Assembly: GCF_024453815.1 (NCBI RefSeq) | Contig: NZ_CP072934.1 | Span: 1,054,001-1,118,000, forward strand | Length of the DNA stretch: 64,000 nucleotides | Direction: 5' to 3' | DNA from: Corynebacterium pseudogenitalium | GTDB lineage: Bacteria > Actinomycetota > Actinomycetes > Mycobacteriales > Mycobacteriaceae | In this document: positions 57,860 through 64,000 of the stretch, piece after piece | Position numbering within the stretch: the stretch's first letter is position 1 | Layout of the letters: each line of letters starts with the position of its first letter | The notes under the pieces: generated by a model | Databases searched by the model: none | What the model was told of the DNA's origin: nothing | Seen by the model: only the letters and a program-made list of their open reading frames with translations | Translations under genes and position numbers: made by a program

Positions 57860-60157
57860 CTACCGCGACCAGAGCCTTCCTGCGGCCGCCTGGCCGAGGC
57901 TGAGCCCGCCATCAGTGGCGGGCACTTTTTTATGCGTTAGCACTGTCAATGATGGGCGTTGGTGCCGGAATACTTGCAAGATGTCGGTCATCAAAATGCG
58001 GTTGACGGCGCAGCCCCCCGTGATGCCAATGACCTCGGTAGCTTCTTCTTGGGCGGCGTCAATAAGCGAGCGAGCAACGAGTGTCGCTATGCCTGCGTGT
58101 GCAATCCGGGCAATGTCTTCGAAGAGGCGTGTTCCATCTAGGGTTGCGTTGATCACCCATTGTGCAAGATGCGGGAACGATCGAATGTCTTCGATTGCGT
58201 CAAGCGCTTCTGCCGACGAAAGGCGAGACTTGCCTGCGAGAGCCTCAAGCTCCATCGCTGCTTGCGCTTCGTAGCTCACCGATTGTTGGACCTGAAGTAT
58301 CGATGCGAACGCATCGAAGAGTCGTCCCATCGAAGTTGTTGCAGTGGTGCCGAACCCGCTGCTGAGCTGAGAGTCGACTAATCGCAACTCGTCTAGATCA
58401 ACCTCAGGAGGCACGCTGAGGCCTTCGAGTTGCCAGCTATGCGCGAGACCGCGCGCAATCCGCCACGGATTTCGCACCGCTTTATCGCCACCGACGAGGG
58501 AAAAAGGTGGTAGGTGCCAGAGCCGCTCGGCGTTGCCATCGTCGGCTACATGAAGTATTTCGCCACCCCAAATGGTGCCGTCCGTTCCGTAACCGGTGCC
58601 GTCGAGAGCTGCAACGACGGCGGGCGTCGATAGCCGCTGATGCTCAGCCAACAGTGACAGTGCATGTGCGTGGTGATGCTGGACCTCAATGAGCTCGACG
58701 TCACGCTGGTCAGCGTAACGCTGCGCCCACATCGAAGTTTGGTAACCAGGGTGCATGTCGCACACAACAACGTCGGGTTGTGCGCCTTGTATTGAGCAGA
58801 GCTGCTTTACCATTTTCTCAAAGTGCCGCTGGGCATCCCATGACCCCATATCGCCTACATGCGAGGAGACGTGTGCGTACCGCCCAACGGCCAGAGTCGC
58901 CGTGTTCTTGAGTTCGCCCCCTACCGCTAGGACAGTTGGCTTTCGCTCAGTGTCGAGCAGCATTGGAATCGGCGCCAGTCCGCGAGACCTCCGAACAAGC
59001 GTCGTATCGACGTAGACCGAGTCTTCCACGGGCACATAAATCTCACGATCGTGGAGCACAAACATGTCCGCGAGGTGCGTAAGTTTCCGAAGTGCCTCTT
59101 CATTAGTGACGCATAAAGGCTCGCCGCTGAGATTGCCCGAGGTAGCTACCACAGGTCGGTCAACCAACAGATGGTGCAGTGGTGAATACGGAAGCATGAG
59201 GCCTACTTCCCTCAAACCAGGCGCAATACCTTCGCAGAGTGCTCCTTCGTGAAGCGGAACAGACACGATCGGATGTGACGGCGATGCCAAAAGATCCTCC
59301 GCTTCTTTACTGAGTGTTGCAATGGATTTGGCGGCGTCGAGATTTGGCACCATCACCGCGAGAGGCTTGTCGGGTCGACGCTTGCGCTCCCTCAGCTTTT
59401 CGACGGCCTCTTCGTTTTCCGCCGCGCACATCAGGTGAAAGCCACCAATCCCTTTGACCGCGACGACCGCACCAGATTCCCAGGCGTTTTGAACCTTGAG
59501 CACGAGCTCGTCGAATTTGCCGGGGTCCAATGCAAGCGCATCCGTTCGCGTTTCGGCGAGGACGGCACCGTTGGCATCCGTACACCACAAAGTAGGGCCG
59601 CAATGTGGGCAGCTTATTGGTTGCGCGTGAAACCGCCGGTCGTCTGGGTTCGTGTATTCTTCCTCGCATTGTGGACACATAGGGAATGCGCTCATGGTGG
59701 TAGTCGCGCGGTCGTAGGGGAGCGAAGTAATGATGGAGAGACGTGGCCCGCAGTGTGTGCAAGTGGTGAATGGGTAGTGGTAGCGCCGGTTGTCTTGATC
59801 ATCAATATCGGCTAGGCAGGCTTCACACGTTGTCATGTCAGGGGAGATGAGTGTCTTTTCTCCCTCGACATGTTCTGACTCGACAATCCGAAACCCCGTT
59901 TCGCCGTATACGAGTGGGAGTGGAGACGTTTGGCTATCCAAAATGTGGGCGAGAGGCGGGAGCTCGTCGATAAGCGTCTTCTGCGCATTGTGGAGTGCTG
60001 TTGCGTCGCCCTGAAACTCGATAAAGACTCCGCGCTCGTTGTTGCCGACAAGTCCAGTAAGGCCGAAGCGTTGTGCGATTCGCGCGACGTGCGGACGCAT
60101 TCCCACCCCCTGGACAATGCCTTCGAGAAAGACGCGGACTCTGCTCTGTGCTCCCAT
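57860..60157 (-). CDS. hypF: carbamoyltransferase HypF
   Basis: HypF (765 residues) makes the carbamoyl-adenylate and loads HypE. Domains in order: acylphosphatase (1-90, FLEGIVQGVGMRPHVARIAQ), two four-cysteine zinc motifs (CEACLADI with CTHCGPR, CPQCEEEY with CPHCGP, about 110-185), a YrdC domain (about 205-390, KGIGGFHLMC and RPDKPLAVM), and a Kae1-like domain (VEVQHHHAHALSLLAEH-type block seen as IEVQHHHAHAL). It runs against the hyp genes on both sides. The ATG follows TAGAGT by 7 bases. Confidence 0.97.
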   Translation of the reverse strand: MGAQSRVRVFLEGIVQGVGMRPHVARIAQRFGLTGLVGNNERGVFIEFQGDATALHNAQKTLIDELPPLAHILDSQTSPLPLVYGETGFRIVESEHVEGEKTLISPDMTTCEACLADIDDQDNRRYHYPFTTCTHCGPRLSIITSLPYDRATTTMSAFPMCPQCEEEYTNPDDRRFHAQPISCPHCGPTLWCTDANGAVLAETRTDALALDPGKFDELVLKVQNAWESGAVVAVKGIGGFHLMCAAENEEAVEKLRERKRRPDKPLAVMVPNLDAAKSIATLSKEAEDLLASPSHPIVSVPLHEGALCEGIAPGLREVGLMLPYSPLHHLLVDRPVVATSGNLSGEPLCVTNEEALRKLTHLADMFVLHDREIYVPVEDSVYVDTTLVRRSRGLAPIPMLLDTERKPTVLAVGGELKNTATLAVGRYAHVSSHVGDMGSWDAQRHFEKMVKQLCSIQGAQPDVVVCDMHPGYQTSMWAQRYADQRDVELIEVQHHHAHALSLLAEHQRLSTPAVVAALDGTGYGTDGTIWGGEILHVADDGNAERLWHLPPFSLVGGDKAVRNPWRIARGLAHSWQLEGLSVPPEVDLDELRLVDSQLSSGFGTTATTSMGRLFDAFASILQVQQSVSYEAQAAMELEALAGKSRLSSAEALDAIEDIRSFPHLAQWVINATLDGTRLFEDIARIAHAGIATLVARSLIDAAQEEATEVIGITGGCAVNRILMTDILQVFRHQRPSLTVLTHKKVPATDGGLSLGQAAAGRLWSR

Positions 60158-60164
60158 GCTGCAT

Positions 60165-60197
60165 ACTCTACAAACTTCTTGAATAATCGCCTAGGCT
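60165..60197. promoter_or_regulatory. back-to-back leaderless promoters of hypF and hypA
   Basis: TAGAGT on the minus strand (60165-60170) is 7 bases before the hypF ATG, and TAGGCT on the plus strand (60192-60197) is 7 bases before the hypA GTG. Only 21 bases lie between the two hexamers, so each -35 region would lie over the other promoter's -10. Confidence 0.55.
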
Positions 60198-60204
60198 AGG
60201 TGCT

Positions 60205-60549
60205 GTGCATGAAGTTGCATTAAGTCATCAGTTAGCGTCAGCAGTTCAGCGCGCAGCGCGCGGACGAACGGTGCTGTCGGTGCACCTCCGAATCGGTGCG
60301 CTGCGACAAGTCGTGCCGGAATCACTCGAGTATGCCTGGGGGTTCGTCACAAAGGGGAGCCCCATGGAAAAGTCGGAGCTGCGGATCGACTGGGTTCCAG
60401 CCGAGATCGAGTGCAGCAACGGGCATCGAAGAATACTCGACCCCAATGAGTATCTCGACGTCCGATGCCAGGAATGCAACGCTCCCACGAGTGTGATTAC
60501 GGGCGAGGAATTCGCTGTCGTAGACATTGATGTGACATCTGACCGTTAA
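60205..60549 (+). CDS. hypA: hydrogenase nickel incorporation protein HypA
   Basis: HypA (114 residues) binds nickel through the N-terminal Met-His-Glu (MHEVALSHQL, His2 and Glu3) and delivers it to the large subunit with HypB. The zinc site usually has two CxxC pairs. Here the second pair is present (Cys88 and Cys91 in RCQECNA), but the first reads CSNGH, with Cys70 and His74 only, so the site would be Cys3His. The GTG start is leaderless. It opens the hypA-hypB unit with hypB 16 bases after its stop. Confidence 0.92.
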   Translation: MHEVALSHQLASAVQRAARGRTVLSVHLRIGALRQVVPESLEYAWGFVTKGSPMEKSELRIDWVPAEIECSNGHRRILDPNEYLDVRCQECNAPTSVITGEEFAVVDIDVTSDR

Positions 60550-60565
60550 GAAGGAGAAAAGAAGC

Positions 60566-61384
60566 ATGGGACGTTTCCACCGCCACGACGACGGGACTGT
60601 TCACAGCCACGATCATTCGTATGATCACACGCACCACCACGAACACGATCACCTCCACGTGGGAGTAGATGCGGAGCACTCTGAGCACGGAGACCACACT
60701 GGGTATGACACTGGACGTGAACGCATCGCGGTGCTTGAGGATATTTTCACGGAAAACGATGTAAAAGCGGCCGCAAACCGTTCCGCGTTTGAAGAGCACG
60801 GCGTGGTTTGCATCAACGTGATGAGCTCCCCGGGAGCAGGAAAGACGACGCTGCTGCGTAAAACCTTGGAAGCGCTCGCGGACAAAATCCGTTTCGGGAT
60901 TGTAGAAGGTGACATCGAAACTGCGTTAGACGCAGAGCGCTTGGAAAACCTCGGCGCACAGGTAAGTCTGCTCAATACCGGGAACGGGTTTGGGGGCGAG
61001 TGCCACCTCGATGCTCCGATGGTTGCGCATGCTTTAAAGGGGCTCAACCTCGATGATGTCGATATGGTGCTGATTGAAAATGTTGGCAACCTAGTGTGTC
61101 CGGCTGAATTTGAAGTTGGAGAGCATCATAAGGTAATGGTTGCCTCAGTTACCGAGGGGGAGGATAAGCCGCTGAAGTACCCGGTCATGTTCCGGAGTGT
61201 CGAAGTGGTCGTCGTAAACAAGGTTGACCTGCTGCCTTACCTGAATTTCGATCTCGATCTGTTCAAGGAAAATCTTGAGAAGGTGAATCCTGGAGTGAAG
61301 GTAATCCTTACCTCAGCTACAACGGGGGAAGGATTAGACGAGTGGAATGAGTGGCTTATGTCCCAATCGGGGGTAGATTTCTAG
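60566..61384 (+). CDS. hypB: hydrogenase nickel incorporation GTPase HypB
   Basis: HypB (272 residues) is a GTPase that stores and inserts nickel. The N-terminal 47 residues hold a histidine-rich nickel store (RHDDGTVHSHDHSYDHTHHH and more). Walker A is SSPGAGKTTLLRK, and the switch and metal residues lie in GDIETALDAERL and LNTGNGFGGECHLDAPM. NKVDLL is the guanine-specificity motif. The CxxCGC high-affinity nickel motif of some HypBs is absent. AAGGAG stands about 8 bases before the ATG. Confidence 0.96.
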   Translation: MGRFHRHDDGTVHSHDHSYDHTHHHEHDHLHVGVDAEHSEHGDHTGYDTGRERIAVLEDIFTENDVKAAANRSAFEEHGVVCINVMSSPGAGKTTLLRKTLEALADKIRFGIVEGDIETALDAERLENLGAQVSLLNTGNGFGGECHLDAPMVAHALKGLNLDDVDMVLIENVGNLVCPAEFEVGEHHKVMVASVTEGEDKPLKYPVMFRSVEVVVVNKVDLLPYLNFDLDLFKENLEKVNPGVKVILTSATTGEGLDEWNEWLMSQSGVDF

Positions 61385-61512
61385 CCCTGCCGACTTCACG
61401 ACACCGGAATTACTTTCATGTCTTGATACCCTGGCCCTATAGATGCGTTAAGCATGCAGCTTGACCGCTGATGGAATCTGTACACGTTCATTTGAGGGGT
61501 ATGGGCCGGAGT

Positions 61513-61526
61513 ATGTGCCGGCACAT
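61513..61526. promoter_or_regulatory. perfect 14-bp palindrome before the hydrogenase small-subunit gene
   Basis: ATGTGCCGGCACAT is fully self-complementary and lies 25 bases before the ATG at 61552. It could be an operator or a small hairpin in the 5' leader just upstream of the ribosome site. It matches no regulator consensus that I can name with confidence. Confidence 0.45.
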
Positions 61527-61551
61527 GGCTCTCGCATGAGAGGGAAAATCG

Positions 61552-62793
61552 ATGCTTCTACAAGACACTTGGCAGAGTGGAACGCTTTGGGAAAACCTGT
61601 CGAAGAAGGGGGTGAAGCGTCGAGACTTCCTTAAAATGTGCAGCTCTATGGCTGCAGTGTTTGCAGTGGGTGCGCCGCTTGCCTCACGCGCCAACGCTGA
61701 AGAGACTGAGGTAATTGCCGAGGCACTCGGTGATGTAAAGAAGCCAATGGTTGCTTGGCTTCAGCTACAGGAGTGCACCGGCTGTATGGAGTCGGTGCTT
61801 CGTTCCGGTTCCTCCACAGTTGAGGACCTCGTCTTGAACCAGCTGTCGATGAACTACAACGAGCTCGTGATGGCTGCATCAGGGCACGCAGCCGAGCAGG
61901 CACTGGAAGAGATGAACAAGGAACCGCACATTCTGGTGGTCAACGGCTCTGTTCCAACTGGTGCAGGTGGCGCATACTGCCAGATCGGCGGCAAGAGCGC
62001 CGAGCAAGTTCTCCGCGAAGCCGCAGAGAACGCAACCGTAATCCTTTCCGTAGGTGCATGTGCAGTGTATGGCTCAGTACAGGCTGCTCGTCCAAACCCG
62101 ACCGGGGCAGTGGGTGTTGACGAAATTATCAAGGATAAGCCAGTCATCAACGTGGCTGGTTGCCCGCCTATCGGTGAAGTTATCACCGCAACAATCACCT
62201 ACCTGCTGACCCACGGTGAGCCACCAAAGGTGGATGCAGAGGGTCGTCCACTCTTTGCGTACGATCAGCGCATTCACGATTCCTGTCCGAAGCGTCCACA
62301 CTTCGATGCGGGCCAGTTCGTGCGCACGTTTGATGACGAAGGCGCTCGTAATGGCTGGTGCCTCTATGAAGTTGGTTGCAAGGGCCCATCGACCTTCTCG
62401 CCATGCCCGATCATCCAATGGAACCTCAAGTCCGGCTGGCCGATCGGCGCTGGTCACCCGTGCATCGGTTGTACGGAAAAGGACTTCTTTGACCGGTTTA
62501 CTCCGTTCTACGAGGAACTGCCGAATGTTCGTGCATTCGGTCAAGAAGCTTCCGCTGGCAAGATTGGCCTCGGCCTCATTGGTGTCGCCGCCGCTGGTAC
62601 CGCAGTCCATGGCGCACTCAGCGTAGTCAAGGAGGTTGGCATCCGTCGCAAGAGTGGCGAAGTTCAGCCTCTTGCGGCCTTTGGCGAAGAAGACGGTCCC
62701 GAGGATATCTCGGCACTTATGGCAGAGGGTGATCAGGCGTTCGCGACCACCACCGATACTGATGGACACCACCGACCCAACCCATCCGCGTAA
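61552..62793 (+). CDS. [NiFe]-hydrogenase small subunit, Tat-exported
   Basis: This 413-residue subunit carries the three iron-sulfur clusters of a group-1-type hydrogenase. A twin-arginine signal (KRRDFLKM, Arg23-Arg24, then SSMAAVFAVGAPLASRANA) exports the folded heterodimer. The proximal cluster motif is ECTGCMES (Cys75, Cys78), GACAVYG follows, and the later clusters use HDSCPKR, CLYEVGCKGP and HPCIGCTEKDF. A hydrophobic helix at about 338-362 (GLGLIGVAAAGTAVHGALSVV) would anchor it to the membrane. Export and anchor fit a respiratory, hydrogen-oxidising role. AGAGGGA precedes the ATG. Confidence 0.95.
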   Translation: MLLQDTWQSGTLWENLSKKGVKRRDFLKMCSSMAAVFAVGAPLASRANAEETEVIAEALGDVKKPMVAWLQLQECTGCMESVLRSGSSTVEDLVLNQLSMNYNELVMAASGHAAEQALEEMNKEPHILVVNGSVPTGAGGAYCQIGGKSAEQVLREAAENATVILSVGACAVYGSVQAARPNPTGAVGVDEIIKDKPVINVAGCPPIGEVITATITYLLTHGEPPKVDAEGRPLFAYDQRIHDSCPKRPHFDAGQFVRTFDDEGARNGWCLYEVGCKGPSTFSPCPIIQWNLKSGWPIGAGHPCIGCTEKDFFDRFTPFYEELPNVRAFGQEASAGKIGLGLIGVAAAGTAVHGALSVVKEVGIRRKSGEVQPLAAFGEEDGPEDISALMAEGDQAFATTTDTDGHHRPNPSA

Positions 62794-62831
62794 GCGGCGT
62801 TCACGACGATTGAAAGGAAAAGCAACTAAAA

Positions 62832-64000
62832 ATGGCTGAAAGAGTTGTTGTAGACCCGTTGACGCGTATCGAGGGTCACCTCCGCATGGAGATGGAAGTC
62901 GAAGACGGCACCATCACCAACGCTTGGAGCGAGACCACGATGTTTCGCGGCATTGAGAAGATTGTAGAAGGTCGAGATCCACGCGACGTCTGGGCGTTTG
63001 TTGGCCGTATCTGTGGTGTTTGCACTGGCGTCCACTCCCTGGCAAGTGTTGTTGCCGTCGAGGATGCGATTGGAAGCCACATCCCAAAGCAAGCGCAGCT
63101 TATTCGTGACCTCGTCCTGACAAGTCAGGAAATCCACGACCATGTTGTGCACTTCTACCACCTGCACGCCCTTGACTGGGTGAACGTTGTCTCCGCAGCA
63201 AAGGCTGACCCAGAGAAGGCAGTCGAGTTTGCGAAATCGATAGGTTCGAACTGGAAGCTCAACTCCGTCGACAAGTTCCAGCAGGTGAAAGACACCTTGA
63301 ACTCGGTTCTTGATTCCGGTCAGCTTTCTATCTTCACCGGTGGTTACTGGGACCACGAGGACTACCGTCTGCCACCAGAAGCAAACTTGATGGCGGTTTC
63401 GCACTACCTCGATGCGTTGCAGTTCCAGCGCTCGATTATCCGCATCAATACGGTGTTTGGCGGTAAGAATCCGCACCCGAACTTCCTCGTCGGGGGTATG
63501 GCCTGCACGATCGACCAGGATAAGTCAGAGACGGTCAACCAGGTTTCGATTGACCAAATCAAGAACTGGGTCGCAGAGATCCATGAGTTCATCAACGGTG
63601 TGTACCTGCCTGACGCAATGGCGATTATGGGCGTGTACAAGGATTACTTTGATATTGGTGCGGCTGCCCCGAACTTCCTCGCAGTTGGTATGGCTGGCGC
63701 AACAGTTCGTGGTGATCACATGGAGCGAACCATGGGGTACACGCACACGGACATCACTCCGGGTGTACTGCTCAACGGTGACTACTCCAAGGTCCATGAG
63801 CTCAATCCGGACCTGTTCAAGGAATACGTTTCCTCGGCATGGTTCGCACAGGATGACAAGAACGAAGGCAAACACCCATTTGAGGGCGACACTATCGCCG
63901 ATTACACCGGTCCTAAATTGCCGTATAAATGGCTCGGCGATAACGAGGAGTACACCTGGTCTAAGGCGCCGCGTTACGACGGCCACGTCGTTCAGGTTGG
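62832..64000 (+). CDS. [NiFe]-hydrogenase large subunit, cut by the window end
   Basis: The first 389 codons of the catalytic subunit are present and the frame is still open at the last base. VVVDPLTRIEGHLRMEME is the canonical N-terminus. RICGVCTGVHSLASV holds the L1 CxxC (Cys61, Cys64), two of the four NiFe ligands; the second pair would be near the C-terminus beyond the window. FVGGMACTIDQ- and LPYKWLGDNEEYTWSKAPRYDG-type blocks support group 1. The gene follows the small subunit by 38 bases with GAAAGGAAAA between. Maturation needs HypA-F, all present upstream, and a protease not seen here. Confidence 0.95.
   Translation, partial: MAERVVVDPLTRIEGHLRMEMEVEDGTITNAWSETTMFRGIEKIVEGRDPRDVWAFVGRICGVCTGVHSLASVVAVEDAIGSHIPKQAQLIRDLVLTSQEIHDHVVHFYHLHALDWVNVVSAAKADPEKAVEFAKSIGSNWKLNSVDKFQQVKDTLNSVLDSGQLSIFTGGYWDHEDYRLPPEANLMAVSHYLDALQFQRSIIRINTVFGGKNPHPNFLVGGMACTIDQDKSETVNQVSIDQIKNWVAEIHEFINGVYLPDAMAIMGVYKDYFDIGAAAPNFLAVGMAGATVRGDHMERTMGYTHTDITPGVLLNGDYSKVHELNPDLFKEYVSSAWFAQDDKNEGKHPFEGDTIADYTGPKLPYKWLGDNEEYTWSKAPRYDGHVVQV

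Overview
This window is a stretch of a high-GC actinobacterial chromosome that I assign to the genus Corynebacterium. The assignment rests on gene order and families: ilvD, a PH-like membrane protein, the MscCG glutamate-efflux channel and ilvBNC side by side; an IclR-type regulator (LtbR-like) divergent from leuCD; gatCAB, ligA, pfkA, serA, leuB, an Odx-like FAH protein and gltX in one run; a corynomycolyltransferase-like secreted esterase; and many genes without a Shine-Dalgarno sequence whose start codon lies 6-8 bases after a TANNNT -10 hexamer (leaderless mRNAs). I cannot name the species.

Layout. 1-9.8 kb: mnmA, a MetE-like protein, an exonuclease, ligA, an ACT protein, gatC-gatA, pfkA and a bile-acid/sodium-symporter-family carrier. 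9.8-22.3 kb: gatB, a YkvI-like membrane protein, a MarR/DoxX pair, then the branched-chain amino acid block ilvD - PH protein - mscCG (minus) and leader peptide - attenuator - ilvB - ilvN - ilvC (plus). 22.3-34.3 kb: a cation-diffusion transporter, an orphan DUF262 protein, serA and leuB flanked by two related lipoproteins with CWB2-like domains, odx-like, an isochorismate synthase-like gene and gltX. 34.4-36.1 kb: tRNA-Gln(CUG), tRNA-Glu(CUC), a mycolyltransferase-like gene and a second identical tRNA-Glu. 36.2-51.7 kb: an alpha-carbonic anhydrase lipoprotein, ltbR/leuCD, two YbjN-like proteins, a Nudix-phosphatase fusion, gpsA, ddl, a tandem-duplicated DUF3515 protein, thiL, ung, a DAK2/FakA-like protein, recG, rsmD and coaD. 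51.7-54.4 kb: a polar amino acid ABC importer. 54.4-64 kb: a secreted protein of unknown role and a [NiFe]-hydrogenase region (hypD, hypC, hypE, hypF, hypA, hypB, small subunit and a large subunit cut by the window end).

How the parts work together. IlvB/N/C/D, LeuB/C/D and LtbR give most of valine, isoleucine and leucine synthesis. GltX, tRNA-Glu, tRNA-Gln and GatCAB form the indirect Gln-tRNA route. HypA-F mature the NiFe centre of a Tat-exported group-1-type hydrogenase, the most clearly accessory block here.

Most unusual signals: an approximately 1 kb codon patch in the 5' half of recG in which nearly every third base is C or A and which ends abruptly; the leaderless promoter grammar at more than 25 genes; the duplicated tRNA-Glu around one gene; nested palindromes over the leuB promoter; and the hydrogenase locus with its face-to-face leaderless hypF/hypA promoters and a perfect 14-bp palindrome before the structural genes. 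I saw no insertion sequence, prophage or CRISPR array.
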